A stretch of DNA of 64,000 nt from Buxus sempervirens (lineage: Eukaryota > Streptophyta > Magnoliopsida > Buxales > Buxaceae): the NCBI GenBank assembly GCA_947561395.2, contig OX387184.1, positions 21,849,687-21,913,686 on the forward strand, given 5' to 3'. The notes below the pieces were generated by a model. It ran no database searches and was not told the origin of the DNA. It saw only the letters and a list, made by a program, of their open reading frames with translations. Shown here piece by piece: positions 31,828 through 43,413 of the stretch (within the stretch, counting starts at the first letter, position 1; each line of letters opens with the position of its first letter). A program made the position numbers and the translations under genes.

Positions 31828-33540
31828 CTAATCTCTATCTCCTAGCCGCTCCTCAAGCTCCCGAATCCAAGCTGCCTGAGCTGCAATAACTCCAGAAGCC
31901 CCCTCTGCAGCGGGATCACTCAGGAAGGAAATGACCTCATCTGAAAGGGCCTGCTTGATCCTCATACTCCTGAGGCTGGCCAAAGTAGCCTGGTACTTCT
32001 GCCGGATCATACGGACCTCGAAGCAACGGGCCTGCCTCTGCTCCTCCAGCTTCTTTTCCACGGCAATACGGCGGGAGATCTGCTCCTCAAGCTGCCTCTC
32101 CAGATAAGCGCCCTGTATCCTGAGCTCCTGGGCCTCCCGTACCCATATCTGCTGAAGCCGCTTATGAGAAGCCCGCTCAGACTCTAGAATGTCCTCATAA
32201 GTAGGAGCCAAGACTACAGGAGGATCTTCGGGTACTGGGGCCTGAGTCTGTATCTGTTCCTTGATCCAGAAGAGATAATCCTTTACATGGGCTTCTGAGA
32301 AGACTGGACCATGCATAAAGCGTACATAGGACCACTCCTTCATCAACCAGGCATTCAGCTTCATAGAAAGGGGCCCAAGACGATCCTCATATCCACATGG
32401 GATGATAATCCCCTGGGTCGCTCGGAACTGACGAAGGACCCGCAGAGGAAGATACAGCACTGCATGCTTCAGGCCCGCCAGAATCAAAAAGTTGCGGTCT
32501 CGGAAGCTAATCACTGTCTCCGCATTAGGCTGATAAGTACCAGGCCATCTGACCTGGTCATCCTGAAGCGAGCCCAAGAAAGTGAACCAGCCCTGTTTGC
32601 CCCCTGGAATATCGGGGCACCCCCTGTTGCTCATCAAGAGAGGGACTTTCAGACTCGGGAAGAAGTGTCGATTGATTTCGTCGATCTGGCTCAAATGATC
32701 AAGTAGCCAAAGCTGCAAAGGAAGGAAGATATGTCAGCACATTGTATTAAAAAAAAAAAAAAAGTGGAAAAGGCAAAAAGAAAGCCAAAAAGCAAGAAAA
32801 AATAAACATAAAAAAATAATTTTTTTTTTCACCTGCAGGATCTGGGCACATGCTAGGAAGCGTTTTGACTTTCTATTGTAGCAGTCGGTTAAGGCCTGAT
32901 ACATCTCAGCTAAAATCATAGGGGCCAACCTCTCCCTCTCCCTAACCTGGCATATCACTGAGATCAAGGCCAAGTCCACCTCGTCATCCTCCCGTGGGAA
33001 AAGCAACTGGTTGACCACTATCAGGGTCAACGCATTGAATCGGGCCTCCTTATCTTCCCCCCTCAAAAGCTTCTCAGTCAAAAAAGCCTTAGATAGGGTC
33101 AAAAGGGTGTCAGAATCCCCCAAGTCCTTCTTCCCTATGCCCAAAAAAGTAGAAGCTTCCTTCTTGTAACTGGGCCTAAGAGGTGGATTCACCACCTTCT
33201 CATCAAACCTCAGGCCCAGGATGGTTTCCACCTCCTCAATGGTTGGGGTCATCTCATGGGTCCCAAAACGGAACAAGTTGAGATCAGGAGCCCAATGACC
33301 AATCATGGCCTCTATAATCTCCCACTTGAAGGGAACCTTGAGAATGAGCAGGGTATGGCCTAGGTTGGTAGTACCCCATCTCCTCTCCTCATCTAGGGTC
33401 ATAGAGTTAACCCACCTTGTGTAAAAGGAATCCACAGGGTTGTACCTAGTGAGATTTGGGGGTTTTGATCTAAAAGGCTGTTTTGCAGGGGAGGCAGTGT
33501 GGACAGACAATAATGGGGCAGAAGATGATCCGGATTCCAT
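31828..33540 (-). CDS. Antisense extra gene of the Tat element, plant-mobile-domain-like, two exons
   Basis: Gene model on the minus strand: exon 1 33540-32833, intron 32832-32713 (120 bp, CAG/GTGAAA donor, TTTGCAG acceptor, phase 0), exon 2 32712-31828, giving 530 residues. The ATG at 33540 (MESGSSSAP) is chosen because the upstream frame has no ATG and a TATA box lies at 33651-33657. Residues about 60-115 resemble the plant mobile domain (FKWEIIEAMIGHWAPDLNLF, then EMTPTIEEVETILGL). The second half has QGWFTFLGSL and LRVLRQFRATQGIIIP, and the C-terminus is a coiled coil (about 400-525). Extra antisense ORFs are known in Tat elements (for example Grande). Function unknown. Lying antisense, its intron is not spliced from genomic RNA and so survives reverse transcription. 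Confidence 0.75.
32713..32832 (-). other. Intron of the antisense gene
   Basis: GT...AG intron with a long pyrimidine tract on the minus strand. Joining the flanks gives AQILQ followed by LWLLDHLSQ without a stop, whereas reading through gives a low-complexity hydrophobic tail. Confidence 0.75.
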
Positions 33541-33650
33541 TGGATTTGACGGGAGCAAGCTAGAACTCAAGAGGAGGAAGAAAGAGGCGAAAAAGGGGGT
33601 TTCTAAACTCAAAAACTCGTAAAAAATGCTCAAATCCCGAGGCAGGTTGC

Positions 33651-33657
33651 ATTTATA
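33651..33657 (-). promoter_or_regulatory. TATA box of the antisense gene
   Basis: Minus strand reads GCTATAAATGC, about 111 bp before the chosen ATG and 13 bp from the edge of the dyad array at 33670-33810. Confidence 0.6.
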
Positions 33658-33669
33658 GCATCTTTTAAC

Positions 33670-33810
33670 ATATCCGGTAACTCAGACCGGATACAAAAGC
33701 TTTATACATATCCGGATAAGTGTACCGGATACAGAGGATTCCATGAATATCCGGTATGACATACCGGATACAAAGACCAATCAATGTATCCGGTATGTCA
33801 GACCGGATAC
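33670..33810. promoter_or_regulatory. CCGGATA dyad array upstream of the antisense gene
   Basis: Four 25-bp dyads start at 33670, 33708, 33747 and 33786 (spacings 38, 39, 39). All are TATCCGG-N9-CCGGATA with differing spacers. The array is directly upstream of the antisense TATA box, mirroring the LTR arrangement. Confidence 0.9.
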
Positions 33811-34030
33811 CGAGAAAAAATGCAAAAAAAAGAGCTAAGGATGAAAAAATCCTAATTTTTTACCTGTTTTACCTGCTTACATGTCATAATTGCATAAAAT
33901 TGAGAACAAAATATGTGCAAGACATGATAGAATGAATAAAAAGTTTTTTCATATATATCTGGAAGTTTTGTACATGGATGATGATATAAATACATGAAAA
34001 TGAAAAATCCTAATCTACTCCTATGCAGGA
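33811..34030. other. Spacer between the two antisense transcription units
   Basis: AT-rich; no coding signal. It lies between the stop of the upstream antisense exons (34031) and the dyad array. Confidence 0.5.
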
Positions 34031-34775
34031 TCATCCCCCGCGTCCTCGGCCGCGTCCACCTCTACGGCCTCTCCCCCAAAGTGCTCGGCCTCTAGAGTAT
34101 GCAAGGATCCGCTCGGCTGCATGGCGAGGATGCCGACCTACCACCTGCTGAAGATGATACTCCAAGCAATAATCCTCGAGATCTGGGGGAGGAGCAGGAG
34201 TAGAATCTGGGGAAGAAGCCTCGAGCTCAGCAGCAGCCGGCCCAACTGGGTCCTCACCCAAAGCATCCTCTGCTCCCGCAGCTCCAGAAGGCCCAGCATC
34301 AGCAGCGGAGGGGCCAGGATCAGAAGTAGCTGAGTCCACAGAAAAGAGAAAAATTAGAAGACTCAGATATAAGGAAGAATAATTAAAAGAAGGTCATACC
34401 AGGAATGTCTGCAGAAGGAGCCGGAGGATCCGGCTCATCAAGACCAGCCGCTGGGGCATCCTCGGGATCAGCAGCCCGAGCCGGAGATGGGTCGGGAATC
34501 AGGAAATCATGCTCAAAGAAGGCGTCCTGATCATGGACCGGGCCCTGCACAAGTCAAACAGGCCTATCATAATAGCAGAAACAGGAAAATAATGAAAGAA
34601 ATGAACATATGAGAAGGCCAGATACCTGTCTAGACTGGAGCTCAGCAACTAAGGCCTCCAGCTCCCTGATCCGGGCATCCCGCTGGGCCACGACCGCATC
34701 GTGCTCCGCGATCATATCATCGATTGCAGCCCGCTGACTCTCAAACCAGTCCCTGATGGTGTTCAGCTCGTGTAC
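34031..34775 (-). CDS. Second antisense gene fragment (three exons), coiled coil plus RG-rich tail
   Basis: Minus-strand exons with GT-AG borders: 34775-34626 (50 codons, coiled coil with RIRELEALVAELQSRQ), 34544-34400 (acidic and Pro-rich, DPEDAPAAGLDEPDPPAP) and 34329-34031 (Ala/Pro/Asp-rich, then HPRHAAERILAYSRG and an Arg/Gly tail). The phases join (0, then 1), giving about 197 residues ending at TGA 34031. No upstream start exon was identified; a Met inside exon 1 could start it. The coiled coil resembles the C-terminus of the neighbouring plant-mobile-domain-like gene (both contain IRELE), so this may be a displaced tail of a sister copy. Not recognised otherwise. Confidence 0.5.
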
Positions 34776-34813
34776 CTGTCAACAAAAACAGAAGGGGATC
34801 AGAAATGCATACA

Positions 34814-34980
34814 GGCAGAAAAAAGAAAAAAAAAAAAGAAAAAAGTAGAAAAAATAGAGAAAAAAAAAACAGGGAAAAATAGAAAAAAAAAGAAGAAAAG
34901 AAAAAAGAAAAGAAAAAAAAAGAAAAAAAAAGAGAGAAAAGAAAGAAAAAAAGAAGAAAAGAAGAAAAAAAAGAAAAAAG
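34814..34980. repeat. Poly-purine (A/G) tract
   Basis: About 165 bp almost free of pyrimidines on the + strand. On the minus strand it is a long pyrimidine tract a short way before the acceptor of the 34775 exon. Frames through it encode only Lys/Glu or Phe/Ser runs and are not genes. Confidence 0.8.
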
Positions 34981-35374
34981 CAAACTTGTGCTATAATTCT
35001 TACTATTTTCTCAAAAATCCTATTTTTGTCTTGAAATCCACTTCACAGCCACGAGAGCTCTGTGGAATTTGGGACAACTCTGGGAAATGTGCCTGGTCAA
35101 AAGGATGATATCCACTCAATTTTCAACTTGGTTTGATAAAAAATCTGTTTTTGAAAAAATCCTATTTTTGGGCTTAAAATCCACTTCACAGCCACAAAGG
35201 GCTCAGTGGAATTTAAGAACTCTTGGAGAGATGCCCCCTTAAAGTGAGGGCTTTTTGGCAAATCTCCACTCAAAATGGTTTTCTACAGAAATTGAATTGA
35301 ACCGAGCAAATCATGCTCAAGGGAATGCAATTTGGGCTTGTCTACTCTTTGCAGCTCACTGCTTCGCAGCTCCC
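34981..35374. other. 3' untranslated region of the Tat element
   Basis: Contains a diverged direct duplication: AAAATCCTATTTTTG followed by AAATCCACTTCACAGCCAC, at about 35014-35060 and 35157-35200. No coding signal. Confidence 0.5.
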
Positions 35375-35389
35375 ACAAAGAGGGGCAGT
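35375..35389 (+). other. Polypurine tract
   Basis: ACAAAGAGGGGCAGT immediately precedes the 3' LTR (TGTAGACA at 35390), the primer position for plus-strand synthesis. Confidence 0.8.
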
Positions 35390-37662
35390 TGTAGACACCC
35401 CAAATTGCACAAACAATCATCAAAAATCATTATCTCCTGGAAAGCCAGCACAGAATTTGAAGAAAATAAACTTTTACCTGTATCCGGATTGAGTATCTGG
35501 ATACAAGTACCCTTTCCCGTATCCGGATAGTTATACCGGATACGTGTAAGCCTTAGCGTATCCGGTACCATGTACCGGATACCTTAAGGCCCTTTGTTAT
35601 CCGGTCTGATATACCGGATACCTTAAGTTTGCTCAAAATTAGGGTTTTCCGAGAGCTTTTCACTTTTACCATCATGTCCCTCATTAAATGAGGGGAAATC
35701 GCGGAAATAACCTTAGGGTTTAGGTTGGAGGGGTTCTAGACATTAAGTTGTGTCTACCAATGACCTTAGCCCTTGCCTATAAATAGGAGCCTCCTCCTTG
35801 AGCAAATGGCACACAACTCTTGTTTTGAATTCTCGCAAAGAAGAACTCCAAGAGAAGAAGAAAACCGCTGTGGAATCGCCTCCAGCACTCAGGTAAGCCT
35901 CAACTTTTCTTTTTATTTTCCGTCTTTACATTCCTAGATCTAGATCTCTTCTTCTACCTTTCTGTAGTGTAAAGCCTTGTTTGTATGTGTGGAAATCCTT
36001 CCCCGGCTCAAAGTATCTCAAGACTCCCCTAGCCGTAAAACGTGAAGGCGGATCTAGGAGAAACGAGACTGGGGATTGACCCTAGTGCTAGAACCTATGT
36101 AGCATAAGGCCCTTTTGATTGATTGTGAACCGTTCCATATTCAAAGTACCCTTGATTATCTTAAAGAGAACAGAGGGAAACGATAATGGAACGGAACCCT
36201 AGGCTATGCTAGAACCTATTTTATTGAATCTATATGCATGTGTATGGATCTTGCTAGGTTTTTCTCACTTTTGCACACATATCACTATTTTGGCGGGATA
36301 CGCTCATATTTGGGGTTTATTGCATTTATTGTGATAAATCTCAAATAAATGGCCTAAATCAATTCTGGAGTGTTTTTAAATGTTTTTCAAAGGTTTTGGA
36401 TTCATATCACACGAATCTCACACACTTTGTCAATTTTCGGATTTGATTTTCTTCAAAAGTGGCTTAACTTGACAGCACCTGTACCCCTACTTCGGACGTC
36501 CGTAACTTTATCATCCGGATGAATTTTGGGGCGATTCCAGAACCATGGGAAAGGTGAGGCTGTCTAGTTTATGTCCACCAAATTTCATGAATTTCTATCT
36601 AGCCGATTTTTGACACTTCTCTGTCGAAGTTAAGTGGACAGTTCAGGTCCAAGTACAGAACTTGTCACTTCGACGGACCGCCATGTGTTCGTTTTAAGTC
36701 CGATTCGAGTGGTTTTTATTTCTGAGTACTCCTTTTTGAGTCTATTTTCAAATCCAGTTGGTTTCATAATTTTTGGATTCCATTTGAATTATTGGTAGCC
36801 GATTTACTCAGAACTGCTCATTTGCATTTTTCTGGGTAAATCTGTGATCTTCGGGGCCTGTTCGGGAGACCACCCAAGGCACACCCGAAGGGATTTTTGT
36901 ATGAGGCTAGTTTCTGTTGAAAGATGGCCATACAGACTTCAATCACACCAAATTTCACGGATTTCTATGTAGTGGATTTTTCTAGACAATTTTCCAAGGT
37001 TGCCCACTTACCACTTTTTAAAATCCCCAACAGCAACTTCAAAGGAGCATAACTCCTAGGATTTTTATCGGATTAACTTGAGATTTTGCATGAGCTCCTT
37101 ATTTATCATAATCTTTCAAATAGAGTTGGTTTGAATCAATTCAGAATTGGATTTGAATGAGTTCAAGGCAAATGACATACTTTTTACCGAATTTTCCGGA
37201 TTTGATTTAACTTGGTTTTGAGCAACTTGAGCTATGATTTCCATCTTTTGAGATATTCCAGAAATGATATTGACATAAGAGAGGATCTAAAATCCATTTA
37301 GATCTTCATGTGAAAATATCATACATTAATCCTTTTTCAAGGTTTTCTATGATTTTTAGCAAGCTTTCTTACTTTATTGCATGAACATACACTTGGCAAC
37401 TACTTCGTGTGGATGAATGGGGGTGCCTAACACCTTCCCCCGTTCATAATCTAATCCCCTTACCCATCTCTGGATTTGATTTTCAAGTAGGATTATTTTT
37501 ATCCTAGAATGTTTCTTTTGGCTATTTTTGCCTACTTTTGAACTCTTTGGTGTCCATTCTCACCCCAAAATCATGAATGGTGGCGACTCTCCCAATTTTT
37601 GGGTTGAGCCCGTGTGTTGACGGAGGGACGATCACTCCGGTGATTTTTTCCCATGTCTCACA
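35390..37662 (+). repeat. 3' LTR of the Tat element
   Basis: 2273 bp, the same length as the 5' LTR and about 99.5% identical by eye. Dyad array at 35480-35621, TATA box at 35778-35785. Dyad 1 has a CG-site transition (TATCTGG); dyad 4 is intact here, unlike in the 5' LTR. Confidence 0.95.
35480..35621. promoter_or_regulatory. CCGGATA dyad array in 3' LTR
   Basis: Dyads at 35480, 35519, 35558 and 35597, the counterpart of the 5' LTR array, period 39 bp. Confidence 0.9.
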
Positions 37663-37667
37663 CTCAC

Positions 37668-38303
37668 AGGCGTTTTTTTCACACAAAATAGGATTAAAGA
37701 AGTTCTCTGGGGTTTGGGAAAAACCCCTTTAAATAGGTAGTGAACGGACGCACCCGATCGCTCAACAAATTAAAAAACGGTCACAAAAAACTCGTCCGAC
37801 CGCTCGACATGGGTCGAGCGCAAGAGTGGTGACTTGATCGCTCGAGTGATCAGTCTAACTCTGTCGCGCCAATCTCGGTTTGTAGAAAAATGAAATAAAA
37901 ATTGCAAACATAGCCTAGCGTTATAGACCAAACGTGGTATTTGGGCCCATAAGCAATCTAAACTAAATAAAATAAAATAAAATATATGAAATAAATAAAA
38001 GAAACAAAATATTAAATATACATGAGCGCACACATCACACCACATTGCGCCACGACCGACCAGACGAACAGACGGACGGCGGCGGTGCGCGTGCTTTAAA
38101 AAACACCCTGGACACACGCACATTAGTCCGTAGGCCCATGCCCTTGAGGGGCTTCACCCCTTGGACTCATACAATCATATGTAAAGAACAAAATCTTTCA
38201 ATAAATTTCCAATGTGGGATTGTGGTCACATACAACTAAAGGAGGGAAACAACAACAAGACTCAATTTTGAGTCTTCTCATGAACATGAAATACAAAAGT
38301 TCC
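37668..38303. mobile_element. Continuation of the element interrupted by the Tat insertion
   Basis: Follows the right ctcac duplication and so joins 18168. Near 37740-37870 it has palindromes such as CGCTCGAC-ATGG-GTCGAGCG and TGATCGCTC/GAGTGATCA, in the style of the other LTR dyads here. The family is not identified; it could be the copia LTR or another LTR. Confidence 0.4.
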
Positions 38304-38725
38304 TGTAACGCCCCAAATTCGGGTCATTTTTTTTCCTTTTTTTTCATGACTCGGCTCAAGGCATTAACTTGTAGTACATCACAATCAACTCAAAAGATAA
38401 GACTAAAAGATTTAAGAGTTATCAAAGTGCTAGGAAGCTTAAATGATTCATTAGAATCTATATCTTACTATTACATCAATTAATCAAAATGAAAGGCAAC
38501 TACAATTTAACTAACTCTCAAACTCTACTAGATCATCTACTATTATTCTAAGAAAATAAAAACACCTATATCAATATCCTACTCTTGTCTTCTGGATTCT
38601 CAATTCTTCAAGCCCACTATTTGACTACTCCAGTGGTGTCCTCACCAAGATCATTTGAAAATTGACATTTAAAAGCAAGAATGAGATATAAAATCTCAGC
38701 AAGTAGCAACATGCATGAAAGAAAA

Positions 38726-38789
<64 letters not shown>

Positions 38790-41418
38790 CCTTTACAAAC
38801 CTTTCATGAGTTGCAAAACAATATTACAAGTATCGCTAAAACAAGAAGACAAAGCCGTATAAATCAAATCTACAATTTTTCCCAAATTAATACAAACAGT
38901 TTTTCCCAAAATAATTCATCATATTAATATTAATCATTTCATTTTAATATTTCTTTCAAAACCGTTCTTGTCAAAACATGGCTAAACCGATCGATCAATC
39001 TCTTTCTTTTTAAAAGAAATCAAATCATTTATAATTAGTAATTAAAGCTCACCTTCAGGTAGTAGCCTACCTTTACCGCAAGATGTAAACACATAGTATC
39101 CACACCTCCTCCACAAGAGAGTGCACATCTCTAAACCGCAGGCACCTCCCACATGAGATAGCATAACTCAACCATAGAATGTGAACGCATAGCACCTACA
39201 TCTCCTCTGCAGGAGATAGCTTCCTCACCCTCAAGTGGTAACTCACACACCCATCTCCCATGTAGGATGCAACAACGTAGTGACCACATCTCCCCCACAT
39301 GAAGTATCTCCCCTGTAGGATGCAATCCCATAGGAACTACATCTCCCCCACAGGAGGTAACACGTCTCTCTCGCAGGAGGTAACACACGCACACATCTCC
39401 CCTGTAGGATTCAATCATATCATGATTACATCTCCCCCACAAAAGGTCTCTCCCCTGCAGAATGCAATGGTAATACATCTCTCCCACAGAAGGTAATCAA
39501 ATCTCATCTGCAGATGGTAAACAAATCTCACATTGCCATCATGGCATATAAATCATTTCATGATACATGGAAGAGCATAAATCCGCAGTCCAAATTTCGT
39601 ATATAAAGTAGTTTGTCCATGTTCAATCAATAATCCAAAACCTCTTGCCAATATTTATTATATTTCAAAACATAGGCTCAACTTACTAAAATTTGTTATA
39701 AAAGTATTTAGATCAATTCCTGAACTTGAATCACGTCTAAAACAATGTTTTACAGGTGTAGAAATCAACCAAATCGATTTTAAACAAATTCTAGAACCAA
39801 AACTCTCTTTCAAGTCAAAATAAGACATATTTCAGTAGAATGTACCCAAAACTTTGTATAATTTTTATAAAATTAATTGACCACTGAAAACAACTCATAA
39901 ACACCCAAATCTTGTTTGTACATGTGTTTGATTTGTCTAAAAATTATTTTTATAATAACAATCTATATATATTTCCCAAAATCAGAAAATCAAGGTTGGG
40001 CACTCAAGCGACCTATCAGGTGCTCCCTTATTTAACATGGGCGCTCAACAGATCGCTCAAGCGATCTGTTAGGTGCTCAAGCGATCTGTTAAGCGCCCAT
40101 ACAAAATCACAAATTCTGGGTTTTTCTGTAATTCAGAAAATTTCATTCTAAATCCAAATAACATCAAACCAACTCCTTAAATCACTTTTAAATCATATAT
40201 ATTTCAACCTCTAAACATTTTAGATCATTTGAAACACATCTAAACATAGATTTACAATAAATCTAAATCAAAACCTAAAGAAAATCAATACTTTAAGCAT
40301 GCTTGACAGTTTTCATAAACACCATCCATGATCAATTAAACCCACGAAATATATTGTATAAAATATATGGTTAAGCATCTTAAATCATCATACATTAATT
40401 CTAGATCAAACCCAAATGATTAAATCTTAAATCATGCAACGATTAAACAAAACGGGGTGTTACTACTTTCCTCAAAACGCAAAATCCTTCTCTTCAAATT
40501 ACTGCCGAGATTCTGCTACTATCGCACCCCTCTAGAGACCCTAGAATATCATCTGCACCGTTCAGATTGAAGCTCCACTAGTCGTAAACAAAACCCCCAA
40601 ATTTTAGGCCGATCCAAGGGTTGAATCTCTTTCGATCTAACTTTAATGAATGCTGGTCGGAGGTTTCTACAACACATTCTTTCTCTATATTCCTCAAATG
40701 TGAGAGCCCTCCTTTCTCCTCATTTTCCTCTATATAATTTGATTAGAAGAAACCCTAAATCCTATCTAATGCCTCCCTTTTATAGGCTTACCCAAAATAG
40801 AAGTCCTGTTTGGTTTAGGAAACTTTCTAACTAATCCCACTAGGATTCCGAATCTCACTTAGAAGCTTTCCTAATCTTTTACAACTCCTCTTTCTAATTC
40901 TTCCCTCGTAATACTAAATAAAAGAAACTTCTATTTTTCCTAATTTTCGTGCTAATTATTTCCCTTATTTTTAAATATTTCAAAAACTCCCCAAAACCCA
41001 TCTTTTCCTCAACTTAAGGCTTCTAATCAACTATAATTACTAATATGCCATTTTCCCACTTATTAAGCTGTAAATATCATTATTAATAATCAATTTAAAC
41101 CCAACTTAGGTCTAACATAATTTCTCAAGTCTAATAATAATTTAATTAATCTATTTAATTATTTACCAATAATTAGTAGGAATTTGACCAAAGTACCCTT
41201 CTCTTGATAATTTCATATCTACCCATTGGATTTCTTCTAAAATATCCAAATTTATTCTCCTTATCATTCTTAATCAATTATACATCCCGGATGAATGAAA
41301 AGTATCCCAAATCATATGCTATACACTTAATTTCCAATTATTTTGATAAATTCATTAGCATTCCAAATATTCATATTTAATTTGCTTTATTTATTTGCTG
41401 AAAATTTGCTGTTTTACA
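38304..41418 (-). mobile_element. Ty3/gypsy solo LTR (3115 bp), sister of the 6094 copy
   Basis: Starts TGTAACGCCCCAAATTCGGG and ends GCTGTTTTACA, flanked by perfect gttcc duplications (38299-38303 and 41419-41423). Closely similar along its length to 6094-11872 minus the nested LTR. It contains a TA microsatellite, the degenerate hairpin repeat (39060-39500), a block with the perfect palindrome AACAGATCGCT-CA-AGCGATCTGTT near 40045, and a minus-strand TATA-like TATAAAAGG near 40785. No coding sequence. Confidence 0.88.
38731..38784. repeat. (TA)n microsatellite
   Basis: About 27 TA repeats inside the solo LTR; the related LTR at 6094 has only TATATACATA at the same place (about 6510), so it expanded in this copy. 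Confidence 0.9.
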
Positions 41419-41599
41419 GTTCCCACCAAAGTCTAGTTAGTGCCACTAATCTTGTCTCTCCATCTCATTCAATCAAAAGTCATATATTGGGTTAATTTAT
41501 GTTCATGTAAGTCTTGTTTTATTTTGTTAACTCCGCATTTTTTAGTCTCTTGATCTCTTTGCCCGTTCAATATACATCTCACAACTTCTTAGAGCAATG

Positions 41600-41880
41600 C
41601 CTAACCACTTCCATAACATCTTCATTTCTTATTTTGTCTTTTTTTAATTTTGTCACGCTTGAATATCTTAGCATCCTCATCTAGAACACTCATATTTTGA
41701 ATATACTATTTCTTTGTCGTTCAACATTCTGTATCACGTTGTGACTAATCTAATTGCTATCTTATAAAATTAACTTATCCATTAATTTAAGTAGAATAAG
41801 CTTATCATATAAAACTCTAAAGGCACCCAGCCACTTAAGCCAACCAACTCTAATCCTATGGTTATAAAGTTCTCTTCTTG
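41600..41880 (-). pseudogene. LINE reverse transcriptase C-terminal remnant
   Basis: The minus strand, with stops and frame breaks, reads HRIRVGWLKWLGAFRVLYDK, then LKLMDKL, then a block ending MRMLRYSSVTKLKKDKIRNE. This matches the well-known plant LINE phrase in which a W-K-W segment and KxKGKFY precede VAEMRMLRWM. Short and degenerate. Confidence 0.55.
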
Positions 41881-42518
41881 ATGCTCTTATTTAATACATT
41901 GTGTTGCCGCATCCCTCTACTATATTATATTTTAGAATATGGACGTAACAAATTAACCATTGGAGAATGGCAACCAATCACAATATAATAAACAAAGAAG
42001 CAAAATGCAATACATGTTATGTGCTTAGAAGTGAAAGTTTCCTAATTACAAATATTTACATGATAGTATTGTTATAAGTCATGATTAAATATATAACAAA
42101 ATACAAGACATCTCACCCAGTTTCTCTCATATTTGATCTCCTGCTCCTTTGGAAGTAAAACATTTTCCTTTTCCCCTACCTATAAGATAATAAAATAATA
42201 CGCTATAGAACACAACACAGTAAAGGATTCCGCGTAATACAACCAACACAAAACTTATCATATGTATTCATTTACAATAAATAGCAGGTTTTGAATAACC
42301 AGCAAATTGTCAATGATCAGGATAATTTACAAATATTCCCACAATATCCATTCATCAAAGCTTTTATACTATATAGCTTTCTTCATTATAATCAGCGCGA
42401 GCTCTTTGTTTGGTCTGTAATTTGTACACTTCTAATTTCAAGGAGATAGTATCAAGAAATTAAGTTTATTAGATAACGAAATGTCTTTAATTTCATCTTG
42501 GATATGTTTATGCAAGCG
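41881..42518. other. Intergenic DNA, nothing recognised
   Basis: AT-rich, no open frame of note, no target duplications or terminal repeats found. Confidence 0.4.
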
Positions 42519-43413
42519 TAGGGCTGGCAATGGGTCAAATACAGTATGGATCTACCATGATCCGAATTCGAACCAAAAATTAAAAAAAAAAAATAAACCG
42601 ATATCCGAATTCGGTTCAAAATCCGACGGATCTTTTATACCTGAATCCAAATTCGAAACTGAATTCATATATAGCATCCGAATTCGATATTCGACTAAAC
42701 AAATAACTATAATCTAAACTGATTTGAACCTAAAACTCAAAAATCAATTTTAACTATTAAAGCAAATTTTAACATCAAAACTAATAGGCCATAAAAATAT
42801 TAAAGCAAGACATGAGTAAGGATGTTTCAACCATGGTTTATTCAAAGTTTATAAACGGTCTAACCTATATCTACTCTGAGTTTGTGTATAGTTGTGGGAC
42901 CATGGAAATCACCTAGATGACCTCCTAAATACCACACGGGTCTTACAAAAGTATGGAATCTCTCTAATTCATGGTCTATACCAAAGATAGGATAAGGGGG
43001 TTATGTTAGGAGTTGCGGAAGGTGTTAGGCACCCCTACTCATTCATACTAAATGGTTGTCATATGCATATTCATGCTATACACTTATTTGTATAAATTTC
43101 ACACAAAAATGAAGCAAAAAGGGAACAAACACATGTATGATTCTCCACATGAGTTGTCCAATGGATTCTAGAACTTTCTGTGGATGTATCACCTCTAGGG
43201 CTTCATGATCAAAATAAAAATCAAAATAAAAATTGAAGAAAAGAAGCCCAAATCAAATCTGGAAAAATCATTGCAATGATAAGCCATTTGAGCTATGCAC
43301 TTTCAATCAACCATAACTTTGAAAGCCTATTCATGGAGATTGAATCCATATAAATCCTTGAAAATTAGTGTGGATGAAGTATGAGACACCATCTTTCAAA
43401 TGGCATAGGCCTC

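Larger units (their letters stand above)
18169..37662 (+). mobile_element. Complete Ty3/gypsy Tat/Ogre-lineage retrotransposon, 19.5 kb
   Basis: Both LTRs (18169-20441 and 35390-37662) are 2273 bp, begin TGTAGACACCCC and end TGTCTCACA. A perfect 5-bp target duplication ctcac lies at 18164-18168 and 37663-37667. The order is LTR, PBS, 3.2-kb leader with a tandem repeat, gag, protease, RT, RNase H, second (archaeal-type) RNase H, integrase, antisense genes, PPT, LTR. Dual RNase H, great size and extra ORFs are Tat-lineage traits. About 12 differences between the LTRs counted by eye (about 0.5%) indicate a recent insertion. Gag carries a stop and two frameshifts, so this copy is probably not autonomous, although pol is fully open. 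Confidence 0.95.

Noticed and set aside
33541..33633. N-terminal extension of the antisense gene to 33633
   Set aside because: The extension begins at TTG, has no ATG and is Phe/Leu/Ser-rich; the first ATG is at 33540, downstream of a TATA box.
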